The notes under the pieces are model-generated. The model was not told the origin of the DNA, made no database searches, and saw only the letters and a program-made list of their open reading frames with translations. Position numbers and translations under genes: made by a program. From positions 3,403,999-3,467,998 of the forward strand of contig CM030935.1 of assembly GCA_018136815.1 (NCBI GenBank): a stretch of DNA of 64,000 nt, written 5' to 3'. Below are positions 21,580 to 33,200 of this stretch, one piece after another. Positions within the stretch are counted from its first letter, which is position 1. Each line of letters opens with the position of its first letter. The DNA is from Isochrysis galbana (lineage: Eukaryota > Haptophyta > Isochrysidales > Isochrysidaceae).

Positions 21580-22165
21580 CTCCACAACCCTTGAAAAGCC
21601 ATGCGAAGCATTAGGCAGCCTCGGCGTTGCTGTCTGAGCATGTTTGTGCGGTTTGTCGGCAAGCTAGCTGTGGGGTAGTCCGTGGCAGTCATCCCGCGTG
21701 CGACTGCTGCCTTATTTGTTGCTCGCAAGCCATGCACCGAATCTCCTTCACTCCTCGTGCGACGCAAATCTGAGCCATCTAGTGCAGGCCTATGTTGTTG
21801 TTAAGGCCCACAATGTGCCTTTCGTCACATCGCTTGGAATCGCCACCGTACAATTTGTGCTGGGAGGTATAGAAGAGAGACGCGCGTGCCTTGGCCTACC
21901 AATGGCGACTACGCGGCATGAAAATACGACGGGGAAAGGCGCATCGTAGGATGCAGGTGGGACAGATGGGACTTTGAACGCGAGTCCACAGCAAGAAGGG
22001 AAGTGCATCGGGATCAAGCATGGAATAGTGTTGATGTGTCGGAAGCGGTGCACTCGGACTCGTGTGCTGGTGATGTGCACACCACTATCGTCTGCGTTAT
22101 GTGCGAGAAAACAAATCAGCACAGCGAACTGGCGCCAAGTGAGCCGTGATTCATAAAGATGGGCA
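21580..22165. other. Intergenic, no gene seen
   Basis: Short overlapping frames on both strands, none with recognisable motifs. Possibly the 3' UTR of the preceding gene. Confidence 0.4.
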
Positions 22166-22206
22166 AGAAACTATTGACTACAGTTATAGTTTGATTTATG
22201 GGATAA

Positions 22207-22668
22207 AACTATTGTTATAGTTCGAGCGATGGAGCGCGCGCCGACCGCCCCTGATCCCCAGCCCCCCGCTGTCACGACGCCCCACAGGGGCCGCCCCAAG
22301 CCGCCGGAGCCGAAGCGCTCACAGGCCGCCCCCCTCACAGACAGCGACGTCGACATGATTCTTCCGCCCTCGCCTCCCCACTAGGCTCAGAAGCAGGGAA
22401 CAGGGAGAGCCCTGTTCCCTGCAGACCCACAGAGCCAGCCTTTGGCTCTGCCGCCTGTCTCCACCGGTCTGCCAACCCAACAAGGACTCCCCATGGTGGG
22501 TGGCAGCCATGCTGCCACCCCCATGGAGGCGAACTCCTACCAGGAGTGCACCCCTTGTAGGCGGGCACTACACACAACAAACAATCATGGGGGCCTTTAC
22601 GGCAACCAACCCCCCTAGGCTGCCACCCACCATGGAGGCAACTCCTACCAGCAGTGCACCCCCAAAAA
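22207..22668 (+). repeat. Hairpin-ATG element, copy 3 (A)
   Basis: Starts with the palindrome AACTATTGTTATAGTT (22,207-22,222), then ATGGAGCGCGC at 22,229. The frame (MERAPTAPDPQPP..., 50 residues) is Pro-rich and stops at about 22,383. Two strong hairpins follow: GCAGGGAACAGGG/CCCTGTTCCCTGC (about 22,391-22,420) and GGGTGGCAGC/GCTGCCACCC (about 22,497-22,520). The order and spacing match the copy at 38,581. A degenerate second start-like palindrome lies just upstream (about 22,170-22,200). It ends in an A run directly before the next copy. Confidence 0.75.
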
Positions 22669-23225
22669 ACTATCTTTAAAAAGATAGGGTCATGGAGCGC
22701 GCGTCGCTCCCCTCCTCCCCTGCCGTCACCCCCGCCGCGCCGGCCGAACGGGCCGCGACCAACGCCGCGCCGCCAAAGCGGCCGCGAGCTGCACCCACGA
22801 CTGACCAGGTGTGCACGAGCCACGGCCCGTGCCGCCCCCGGAGAGCCACACAGCCACAAGGCCATCATGGCCAGCATGTCCACACAACTCCTCCCCACTC
22901 TCCAGCCGATTGCCGATTGTCCGATTGTGGACAGGCCCAAAGAGGGCCAGGGCGTCAAAGAGACTCCCCCCATAGGGAAAGCCTCCGGGCTGGGCCCCTA
23001 CACCCTCGAGGCACTGGCCTCGTGCGCGAGCACGAGGTACAGCCCCGACCAACCAACACCCACCCTCTCAACAGGAGATTGAATGCGCAATCCAACCAAG
23101 GATCTGCAGCGGCCGCGGAGGCCCGCCGCGCGCCGCTCCCCTCCCCGCCCCCTTCCCCCACTCCTCTCTGGCAGCCCGCCCAGCTTGCCACAGGGGTGTA
23201 CTCACGCGGCCAACACCAAAGGTAA
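22669..23225 (+). repeat. Hairpin-ATG element, copy 4 (B)
   Basis: Palindrome with arms CTATCTTT/AAAGATAG (22,670-22,687), GGGTC, then ATGGAGCGCGC at 22,692. The frame begins MERASLPSSPAVTPAAPAER and carries PPKRPRAAP; it stays open for 177 residues. A donor-like CAG|GTGTGC occurs 117 bases after the ATG start, exactly as in the copy at 47,035. The 3' boundary is not clear; similarity to other copies fades after about 22,850. Confidence 0.7.
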
Positions 23226-23574
23226 GCCCCCCCCACGCTGCCTGCCGCGATGTGCCCCTTCACGCTCGCCGCGCTCGCCTCCAGGTCGTTCTCGCACTCC
23301 CCCCCCTTCGCAGCGCGCAGACGAGCGCCAGAAGCCAGGTGCGAGCAGCGCGCGCGCAGCGCGAGCCCCCCGCCCGGCCTTGGCCTGGGTGTGCCATACC
23401 CAGCACCTGACCCCGCCCCAGCCCACACCCGCCTGGCAGCAAGCTTCCCTGGCTGAAAAGTCAGAGTTGGCGTCTCTCTCGGCAGGCGCGGCCGGTCAGC
23501 AGATCGGCTACAGGGCTCGAAGGGGTCGAATTGTCGAATTGGGGGGGCAGTGCGCGTGTGTATTCGTAATATAT

Positions 23575-23635
23575 GTGTATGGACTGTCTGTGCGCCGCAT
23601 GGCGACGCGCAGGCAGTCCATATGTATATGTGCGC
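23575..23635. repeat. Long hairpin around a GC palindrome
   Basis: TATGGACTGTCTGTGCG pairs with CGCGCAGGCAGTCCATA with only two mismatches, around a loop CCGCATGGCGA. The core is shared with 5586-5605. Confidence 0.7.
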
Positions 23636-24290
23636 GTCTAGAGCCTGATTTCTAGTGTCTGTGCCATGTTTGAAAGGGCGCTGGGGGCACCATTCGTAAC
23701 ATAATTTAATGATATGTTTATGAGAAATAAATCTATCTATCGTAGAGTTGTCAAATCATTTGTCGGTGAACGACAGAGAACTGATGTTTCCCGGTCGCCG
23801 CATTACAGTTGTTTCGCCGGGCCCTCACCCTCTCTAATCCTTCCCCGAGAGAATTCTCCTCTCCCGCCTCGCCTCTCGCGGCTCTCTCCCCGGGTGCCGG
23901 CCCCCCCCCTCCTCCCCCCCCCCCCCCCCGCCCCCCCCCGCCCCCCTCCCGAAGCCAGCGGTCGCTCGGGGCCCAAGCCGGCCCAACCAAGCCGGCGATG
24001 GCATTGTGAGAAAAGTCTTTGTTTATTCAATATATATCCCGTTGTGCCACCCCCCAAAACCAGCAGCCGTTCCCCAGACAGCAAGCGGAGGTAATGTGAG
24101 TAATGTCATCATTTACGATATCATCTCGTGCTGGTTACGTCCGTCGGTCCATCGGTCTGTGGAGACAAGGGCGACAAGCAATGAGATCGAGAGGGCGATG
24201 AGAGATCGGCTGCGACTCGGTTCACGAGATCGAGAGACGCGCCAGATCGGCGCCGCAGCCCGCCCGTTTCACTTGTCGACCATGGGAAAG
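23636..24290. other. Intergenic with poly-C tract
   Basis: Contains a broken C run of about 45 bases (23,905-23,950). No gene recognised. Confidence 0.5.
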
Positions 24291-24299
24291 ACAGGCGTT

Positions 24300-24556
24300 C
24301 TACCCGACATCGCGGGCACTTCCGGATGGCCACTTCATATTGAAAAGCTCACAACTCGGCGTCTTTTCGGAAGACAACGCCCTATGTACACCGCACCAGA
24401 AACTCTGCCGCTTCAGCAGGGGGGGGGAAATGCTGCGTGCCGTGGCTTTGTAGTGCGCAGCGTCTGTCATGTCGTGGTCGGTCGGCGCGGCGGGGTGGGC
24501 GGCGAGAGAGGGTGGGAGCGTGGCGCGCTCCATGACCCTATCGTTTATAACGATAG
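24300..24556 (-). repeat. Hairpin-ATG element, copy 5
   Basis: On the minus strand: palindrome arms CTATCGTT/AACGATAG (24,556-24,538), GGGTC, ATGGAGCGCGC from 24,533. The frame reads MERATLPPSLAAHPAAPTDH and runs 77 residues. The 3' end is not defined. Confidence 0.7.
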
Positions 24557-25315
24557 TTGTTGGCGGAAATAAATGATGTCGCGTGTGTGCTCTTGTCTCA
24601 GTCTCACCCTCATAATATTTGCACTCAGGGGGGCCATCTCCCCAAACTTATATTTTGGGGAGTTTCCCGACACCTATTACGGTAAGGTTTGGGCACCCTT
24701 ACGTACACATCATGACTCTCGGTGTACATGAGTCGTACTGTCGACGAGGGCTGGGTGCATAGATGGCGCACACGGCGGACCCAGGGTGAAAAGGTCTGCT
24801 TCTGGGGTGGTACCGAATGCGAAGGCAACCGGGGCACCTGGGCCGACATCAATGCACCATGATCGCCTCGTAGTCCGTGCCCAGCTGTCATCCTCCTTTC
24901 ATTGGGCCACTACAACGAAACTTTCGCACATCAACACACAAAATGTGTGTGGCTAAAGCATGCCCACGAACTCCGTCTCGACAAATGACGGAGTAGCGGG
25001 TCGCTTCCATAGCGGAGAGGTAGGCGTCGTGACGTCTGATCACGTGTGAGAGGGTGTAGAGACAAGTTGGGCCGGAAAAATAGAAGGGGGCGGGGAGCGA
25101 GCAGAGAAAACTGCAGTAGAGGGAGGCGTCAAGAACACAATCATGAGCAAGAGAAATTAGCATGGAAGAAGAGACGTCAAGCGGCACCGGGTGTTCGGCA
25201 GATCGCACGCCATCCACTAGGGTGCCGAGTTGGGAAATCAGAGCATGCAAACTCAATGTGTAGGCATCACTCCGCGGGGGGCATGATGCCATGACTCGTG
25301 CGTCGTAGGCCTCGT
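24557..25315. other. Intergenic, no gene seen
   Basis: No recognisable coding motif. A minus-strand open frame from 25,748 continues into this region but is in the wrong frame for the transporter. It probably holds the transporter's 3' UTR. Confidence 0.4.
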
Positions 25316-27426
25316 TCATGGCTCTAAGGCCACACGCAAATCCGGTAGTTTTGCCATGGCTAGGGCGCAGATAGCAATGGACATAGACCCGAGGCCAATC
25401 TGGACGACAATCGGGGGCGCGGATGCGCAGAGTGGTGCAATCATGGAGCCCATGCGCGCGAAAACGTTGGCCACTCCTATGGCAAAGCCGCGCATCTTGG
25501 TGGGGAACACTTCCGCCGGAAGCATGTAGGCGAGAACAAAACCAGCAGACGCGCCTAGCTTGCCTGAAGGCAAGGGAGGCGAAGAGGAGCGCAGGTTGAC
25601 GCCTGGGGCATCCCAAACCTTCGGACTGTTTGGGCAAGAGCGCATAGTCCTGGGCATGCCCCTGTTGAAGAAAGAAGAGCTGGACCGCCAGATACCAAGT
25701 GTGAGGGAGGCACTTTTCGGCCGCGGTCTGTCTAGTACGTCGATACATGTGCCACCCGCCACATGCGGGCTACTCACCGGCCAAGGAGAGCGCAAGTGTG
25801 ACTTGGTTGGCGGCAGAAGGAGCCACTGCGCGCAACGGCGGCGTGAGGAGCAGACAAGAGCCTGCAAAGGCAAGCGAGAGGCCCAGCGCTCGCTTTCGGC
25901 CGACAGCAGGCCAGTCTGCAAGCAGAAAGCCGAGCACGTAGCCGGGCACATCGAAGAGGCAATAGAGTGCCAGGTTGCTGTACTTATCGCAGCCTCGGGA
26001 AGCCTCGCAGTCGCCAACGGCGAAGTCAAGCCCGTAGTAGAGCAGGGCGACAGCGAGCCAGCATAGCCCAGTGGTCACTAGAAGTGGGCCCCACCGGACG
26101 CACACACGCAATATGCCACCGCCACCATGGTAGCTCCCATCGCTCAAGATACTGTCATGTGAAAGGGCTATGCCAGCAGCACCACCACAGCCTCTGGAAA
26201 TCGGCGTTGCATTGGATGCGGCCGCGCCCACCACTTCGCCACGGCAGTTGTGGTCCGCTGGAGGCGCTGCGGGCTCATTGTAGAGTACGGCGTTCGTATG
26301 TGCATGCTCGGCTTCAGCCAGCCTTGTGGTCGGGTTGAACGTCACCGCCTCTTCCTCCATTGCACTGCCAGCCTGACCTACCTGCTCCGGTGACGTGAGC
26401 TCAGCGGGCACTCCGCTTCTTGCTAGCGTTGTGAAGCCGCGTTCAGCATTCTCCTGCTCGTGCTCCTCCTCCTTTTGTGCATCAGTGCGCCGCTGTGAGA
26501 GGGGTGTGATCATCGCCATGGAGGCATAGCACCGGCCCAAAGCGGTCGGGAACCGGTGGGTCAATGCGACTGACAGGTTTCGCTTCGCTTCCTCTTGCAT
26601 ATCACGGGACATGAGCGATGGGGGTGATTCGAGTACGAGGAGGACGCACGGCAGGACTGCGGCGTTGATCAAGCAGAGGACGAGCTGCACGGACCGCCAG
26701 GTTGTGTGAGACTCCGAATGGACTAAAGCAGCGATCTGCGACGGAGCGTGCGGGCAAGGTTGCTGTGCTTATGAACAATGCGCGAGTACGCCCTCCATTG
26801 AGCATGGGTAAACGTGCGGACCAACAGGCGAACCAAAGCAGGTCATGCATCTGTGTCTTCAATATGCGAGAGCTCGCGCGTGCAGGGCTCGGCAACGGGC
26901 GACCTACCGCGGCCAGGATCATCCCAAAGAAGGACCAGGAGGACATGAGAACACAGGTGAGGAGGCCGTTGTCCTTGGGGAGGCCCCACTCGACCGCATG
27001 CAAAAAAGAGACGGCGCCTTGTGCGCCACACGTGATTCCAAGCAGCGTGCGGCACGTCGCGTACACAAGGAAGTTTGGCGTGAGCGAGCCTGCCAGTGTG
27101 AGGATTGAAGTCATCGCGGCACATCCAAGCAGTACCGGCTTCCTGCCCACGAAGTCAGAGAGCGCGGAGAGAACAAGCGTGCCGGGGCCCCAGACGGCGA
27201 AGAAAGCAGAAGAGACGACTGAGAGCTGCAGACGCGCTGAGCTACCCCCGCCCAGCAGGTCTGCAGCGACACCAGCGTCCGTGAAGACTGGTTGCAGGAT
27301 GATCAGTGCCGGAGCAGAGAAGACCGGGGCCAGGAGGAGGAGGGGGACTAGCGTGGGGACACCAGGCCAACGGCCTGCACGGCCGAGCCGCCGCTGCCGC
27401 AGAGCGCTCTCCATCTCACTCTCCAT
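25316..27426 (-). CDS. SLC22-like major facilitator (organic ion transporter family)
   Basis: Exons: 27,426-26,908, 26,711-25,778, 25,563-25,316, about 566 residues. The N-half has LVPLLLLAPVFSAPALIIL, then MFS motif A as SDFVGRKPVLLG, then TPNFLVYATCRTLLGITCG, LHAVEWGLP and TWRSVQLVLCL ending ESPPSLM. These match SLC22/OCT/OAT landmarks (SPNF, NVEW, WRWLQL, PESIRWL). After an unusually long, Glu/Ala-rich cytosolic loop (~125 residues; typically ~70), the C-half has LLYYGLDFAVG, LFDVPGYVLGFLLAD, VGRKRALG and FVLAYMLPAEVFPTKMRG. Introns are GT-AG and keep frame. A longer in-frame start at 27,546 would add an Arg/Gly/Glu run translated from a CCCT repeat, so I prefer 27,426. The substrate is unknown; plasma-membrane carrier is the likely role. 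Confidence 0.8.
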
Positions 27427-27429
27427 GAG

Positions 27430-27500
27430 TCTCCCGCCCTCTCCTTCCCTCCCTCCCTCCCTCCCTCTCTCCCTCCCTCCCTCCCTCCCTGCGGCGCGAC
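27430..27500. repeat. (CCCT)n tract at the transporter start
   Basis: Tandem CCCT units on the plus strand, directly upstream of the chosen ATG. It would encode Arg/Glu/Gly if translated. Confidence 0.9.
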
Positions 27501-28540
27501 GCCCGCTCTCTCGCCCCCGGGTTCTCTGGCCTCCTGCCTCCCACACTCCTACTTTACTTTACATTCTCCATTTCCGTCTCCCCTTCCCTCTCCCACCTCT
27601 CTCTTTCTCTATGTAGAGAGGGAGGCGGGGGGGGCGCTTGAGGAGAAATGAGAGCTTCTCTCGGCCGCCGGGCCGGCCGCCGGGCTGATGATGGGTCACG
27701 GTAGGAAGTAAACTTGCCCGCGCGTGCAAAACCCCCTTCCCTCTCCCGTCGTTGGCGCCGGGGGGATATGACGGGATGACCACAGGTCACTCGTAAAACA
27801 ATACAAGTTGCGGACCAGAAAATAGTCCGTTCGCCTTTCTTAGGGGGTGTAGAGTGTTTCGGGCTGGTCGGAGTTCCACGTGCTCTTGCTCTCTCAGTAC
27901 TTCTTGTGTTCTTGTGTTCACCTTTTTCCTTTTTTCCTTTTTCAACCTTGGTGTTTCGCCCCCATCCCCCATCGATTTTTGGTGGAAAATGTGGAACACC
28001 TGTGAGTCACCTGTTCATGTTCGGCCTTTTTTTGTCCGTAACTTGTAGTCGAACTCGACCAAGAAGCACGTTCAATCGGGTAAAGGTAAAGGCGACCAGG
28101 GCGAAACACCTACCCCAAAATGAACACGAACACTGAAACACCTAGAACAAAATGAACGCACTGTGAGTGTCGTGAGTGTAGAGTGTTGAATGAGAATGAG
28201 AATGAGAATGAAGGCTCTCCGCGCTCCGCGCCGAATCGCCCTCGTTCACAATTGACAATTGACAATTGAAGGCAACCACCCCAAAACACGTAATACAGTG
28301 TTCGCCCTCGCCTGACCACCACGTAACATGCACAAACTGACCCAGAAACGACCGTCCGCTCGTCCGCTCCATCCACTCTATCAATGCAGGAGCTCCGTAA
28401 ATCTAAATGATCGCGTGGCACGTGGCACAAATCGAGGCCGAGGCCATCGGGAAAGGGGCAGCTGCCTCCCCCCAAAGATCACTCACACGCTCTTGACTCT
28501 TGCAGGAATGTGGACTGAATAAAAGTTGTGTGCAACGTAG
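27501..28540. other. Intergenic with short simple repeats
   Basis: Contains (GAATGA)n at about 28,188-28,215 and a triple ACAATTG repeat at about 28,248-28,268. No gene recognised. Confidence 0.5.
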
Positions 28541-28543
28541 CTA

Positions 28544-29018
28544 CAGTAAGGGTGCACCATTAAGAAACCCCCCCATTAAGAAAAGCTAGAAGCAACTTGG
28601 CCATCTAGCGATAAGAAATGGAGCTGAACTGAGAGGCCTCCACTCCACCTGAGGATAAGAAACTCAGCGCAGCAAGAAAACCATTTCTATCTTCTATGCG
28701 CTGCGGGCCTCGCCGGCGGCCGGCGGGCCAAGCAAGTTGTCGTTGTCGCCGTGTAGCGGGCCGTCAGCCGATTGTTGTGGTCAATAGTGGCCATTCGTTG
28801 GCCGTGGGCCGTGGGCCGCGGGGGCACTTCGCACTTATAATTTTGCGCCTTCCTTCTGCTCTCGGCTGCTTGAATATGTATACACAAAACATAGTAAATA
28901 GTAATAGTAAAAGTAAAGACCCCGCAGCTTCTAAGAAACAATCAAGGTGTGGGAGTCGGCTTATGTAGAAAATGTAGAAGGCAAAAATCCCTGTTTTCTT
29001 AATGGTGCACCCTTACTG
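28544..29018. mobile_element. Non-autonomous DNA transposon with 24-bp TIRs, TA target
   Basis: The first 24 bases (starting CAGTAAGGGTGCACC) are a perfect inverted repeat of the last 24 (28,995-29,018). TA dinucleotides flank both ends (28,542-28,543 and 29,019-29,020). CAGT termini and a TA target are typical of Tc1/mariner-type elements. At 475 bp with no transposase it is a MITE. Confidence 0.85.
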
Positions 29019-29095
29019 TAGAGAGTAGGCTTGGGATAATATTATACTTTTACAATTTCACAATCAGATAAATGATATTATTGTTATTGCTATTA

Positions 29096-30108
29096 CTACC
29101 TCCGTTCCATTACTGAACCGCATCGCCAAAATAGGGACAGTAAAGTTGACATAAAAAAAATTCGTGTTGAGAGGGGAATAGCGGGTACACTGGGGCGAAA
29201 GACCACCAAAAAATCTGGCACCCAAACCCACCAAAGGCGTCCGAATATTACGTTTTCAGTATTGATCAAACACGATTTTGGCGCCCCCTAGCTAGACGAC
29301 CGATCGCCTTGCCACGAAAGCTCTCGCCGCTCCGCCACTCTCGCGAGAGCCGGGCCCGAGCCCCCGCAGCATGGGAGGCGCACTGGTGGCGACTTTGTGA
29401 GGCGCTGCCGTCCCGCGTCCTGCCTCTCCCGAGCAGCCTCCTGAGCTGCCCAGCACGCCCGAGGAGGATGAGGCCCCACCGTCCAAGAAGCGGCGGTGCT
29501 CCTTGACATCGAACTGCCAGGCGGCAATTGCTGTGGCATACGAGCATACGAGCGCGAGCGGCTGCCAGAGCCGAAGCATGGGAAGGAGTGGCAGCGAGCG
29601 CACGCGGCATTGTGTGAGAAGTATGATGTTGGCCCGCGCTATCCGGCTGAGGTCAGCCGAACATCAGCTGGCTGAGGCGCTGAGGCAGGAGGCAGGACGT
29701 CTGCCGGCATCCGGCATCCCGCAAGTGTGCTAGTGGCCTTGCCGCTGTGCAAGTGTGAGTAAGCATTCAGCATGAATGCCCCCCCTGAGGAATTCAGTGC
29801 TCTCTTCAATATTAAAGCTTTGTGTTGGCGCGCATCGTTGAGGTGGAGGGATCGAATGAGTATGATTTGTGATTTGCCGCACCGCCGTGATGTGTGATGT
29901 GCTTAAGGACACTGATTAGAATTCCATTCATTGCAACTTCGTCCCTAGCTAGGTGCGAATCACACTATTGAGATGAAACAAAATGTTCATGTTAAGCCCC
30001 AATGTACCCTCTCCCCTCTGATATCTTTGGCGGGGCCTCAATATTAGTGTCTAGCTAACCGTTATTGTTTTAAGCCTCCTTGACGTCTCAGTAATGGAAC
30101 GGAGGTAG
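29096..30108. mobile_element. Stowaway-like DNA transposon with 21-bp TIRs, TA target
   Basis: The ends CTACCTCCGTTCCATTAC... (29,096-29,116 and 30,088-30,108) are perfect 21-bp inverted repeats flanked by TA (29,094-29,095 and 30,109-30,110). CTNCCTCCGTTCC-type ends resemble Stowaway/mariner elements. The 1,013-bp body is GC-rich in its left half, with open frames on both strands but no transposase motif. It ends 128 bp before the FANCD2 start and may shape that promoter. Confidence 0.85.
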
Positions 30109-30235
30109 TACATTCCATGTCTCTTGTCTCTTCGTCTCGCTTTCTATTCTTGTCCCCCCCCCCCCCCCCGCCCCCGCCCCGCGTCTTGTCTCTCTCCCCT
30201 CTCTCAGGTTTTGGCGCGCATCTGCGCGCAGAGCG

Positions 30236-33200
30236 ATGGGCGAGGGGGCGGGGGGGGTCGAGGGACTGGCCCAGCTGGAAGCGGGGGTTCCAGAGCTGGA
30301 GGGCGAGCTGGAGGCGGTGCTGGCGTGCGCACCCGGCCTCCTCAGCCACCCGCTGACTCAGAGCGCAGCCACACGCGCGCTCCTCCGCCGGCTGCCCTGC
30401 GAGGAAGCGGCAGGCATCCGCTCGCTCGCTGCGCTGCTCTGCGCTCACGGTGAGCGCTCGGTAGAGGTGCGCGTCAGGGGCGGACGCCGCGCCTGTATTC
30501 TGTGCCTGCCGATCTTTGGATCATGCTCCTGTATTCTGCGTCCGCCAGCGTTGCGCCGCCACGCAGCCCCACACGAAACAGAGAGGTCGCGGCAGAGAGC
30601 ACTAAGCAAGTCCAGTCCATGCCCGCAGGTGAGTGAAGAGATCTTTGAGTTGCTCCCGCTCCTCGATAGCGCAGCATGCCGAGAAGTGCTAGCAGCTTTA
30701 CCGCAGGTGGATGGCTCTTCCTATTCGAACCGCATCTGCTGGCTTTCGCACTAGGTCAATCTCAGCATATTGAACAACTCTCACACAAATTTGTCTCATG
30801 CACGGAATGCTCGTTGCAGCTCGCAATCAACCTTCCACAATCTGCCCCATGCTCTCCCCCATGCTCTCTGCACAGCTCATCGGCACATCAGACGTGGAAG
30901 TAGACGGGCTTCTAGAATGTGCACGTGGACTCATGGCCTCGGACCGCTCTCTTCTCGTGCCGGCCATTGGCGCACTTTCAGAAGCGTCACTGCCTCCAAG
31001 GTGCCAAGCGTGTCACCTCGGCCATGAGTTGTATCTTCCAGCCTTGGCAAGCACACCAGCCTCCAGACCAGGCAAACCTGGCCAAAGCTTATTATTTCAT
31101 GTGTTCCCATGCGCTGATGCCTAGTGCTCAACCATCAGATACCCCTCACTTCACACGAATCTCTGGTGGCTGTGCAGGTATTCTCTTGAACTTGCTCGAC
31201 TTGCTCTTTCTGCACTTCCTCTCGCAGACGAGTCCGATTTGCCAACCCTCACCCGGACCTTGATCGCCACCCTTTCTCCCGTTTCTGCTGGGCGCGTTCT
31301 CCGCGGCCTCCGGTCTCACCTCGGCCAAGCCTCCTCTTCTTGCATTGCTTTACTATTGGAGGTTGTGATCGATGGCCTCCGTGTCTCTCCTCCCGCAGTC
31401 GCCGTGCTATTGAAGCTTTGTACCGCTGCTCCACCACCCCTTTCGAAATGGGACGTGCTGCTGCTCCTCTCTCTGCTGGCTGACGCTAGGCACGCCACTG
31501 CCGCTGCCAACGTTTTTGCTCGCACAGTGAATAAGGGCTCGCTTCACTTCACTTTGCTAGCAGAGTGTACCGCCATGCCTTGCCTAGTGGCGATGCCTCC
31601 AACCGCCGTCGCAGCACTCCTCGCGGCACTCCTCAGTCCCGGCAACTGGCCATGGGAGAGTAAGCTCATGCCCAGCAATGCAACGCTTGACGGCTCGCTC
31701 GTCTACAGCCGCCAGGCTACACGAGAGGGAGCCTACAGCCACTCACAGGAATTTTCTCGCCAGGCGTCAGCGGTTGCTTCGGTAGCGCTCGCCTTACTCG
31801 ACGCTCATCCGGCTGCCACAAGACGAAAGGTGGTCGAGGTACTGCTCGACGCAGCCAAAGATGGGAATACTGGCCGCCCTTCCGTCTCGTTGATGGCAAG
31901 GAGGACGGGGAACTCGGGCGGCAGGCCCAGAGCGGGTGGCGCATCTGCTGTTGCTGCTGCTGCGGCCTTGTTAAATGTTCGAGCTGAGCGACCTGCAGCG
32001 CTGGGAGAACAAGCTACCCTTCTACACGACGTCTTACTGCAGTGGGGTACCTTTCCTATCGATGACCCTGCCCTTCCGTCGCCAGGTCTACACGCCTTGT
32101 GCGACTGCCTGGCCTGTGCTGCATCGCAAGTGCCGAGGTTGCGTGCTGCCCTACTTGTGTACTTACAAAAGAATCTTTTTCTTCAAGAACGGCGCGAGTG
32201 GAGCGTGAGGATGCCCGGTTCAAATGCCAATGCCATCATGAGCAGCTGCAGTAGTTTCGTCATCATCGCAATTCGTCTGGCTGCCGCACTGCTGAGCGCA
32301 GCACGAATCACTTCCGACGGCGTCGAAGAGGCAGCCACAGCGGGTGGCCCGTCCACAAGTGGCTGTCACGAGTTTGGCAGCCATGCGTCTTCGGATGCCG
32401 CTCGCTCAGCGACCGAGGATGAGCTGGCCATCCTTCGGTGGGTGCTGACCGTCGTACCCATATTTTCTGGTGTTGAGGCGTGCCTCGGCTGGTCGCTTGT
32501 GAGGCGCCATCTCGACCTTTTGCCTGCGGCTGAATTGCGTCTCCTAGTCAGTGAGGTGCTCCCACAAGCCATGACGAAAGTAGGCGTCGGCGGCATACCT
32601 TATGGATGGATTGCAGGTAGCGGAAATGCCCAGGTGAAGGCATCCGGCTTGCACCTTACTTGCGATGATGTTGCTGGGCCCTGTGCTGCGACTGGCCTGC
32701 GGCCTGGCGCAGCAACGGGCGTATTACATCCGTTCGCAGATGCCACAGATTGCGCTAAGGCGGGTGGCCTGTGGCTTCCTCCGCTATGCGCCGCAGCCGC
32801 ACGCAACCCGGACTCGCTAGAGGCGCTAGCCGCAATGCTTGATTGCGCGATAGCTGCTTCAGCTCTTTCAGAGCAGCCCGTCCTGAGCATAAGACCTATA
32901 AACGGGCGTTCCAGCGGGAGTGGTATGATCGACGCGAGGGATCGGCTTACTTTCGGGGTCCCCGCGGCCCTTGCTGAGCTCGAGGCGGATTTGGCGCCCA
33001 AACTCGCTATCTCAGTGGCATCGTTGGGTGTGCGGACAATGTTTGGGGCAGATGGGAAAAGATCGTTCTCGTCGAGGGGGGCAGATGAGGGGGTGGTCCA
33101 AGATCGTGGCTATCCCTCTCCCGAGAGTTTTGCAAGACTTGGAACCCTTGCTGCTTCTGCAGCCGCCCTGTCGTCCCGCAAAATAACTCTATTGCAATGG

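Noticed and set aside
24888-25748. A 286-residue minus-strand frame
   Set aside because: It covers the transporter's intron, last exon (wrong frame) and 3' side; no motif. The transporter frame explains the region better.
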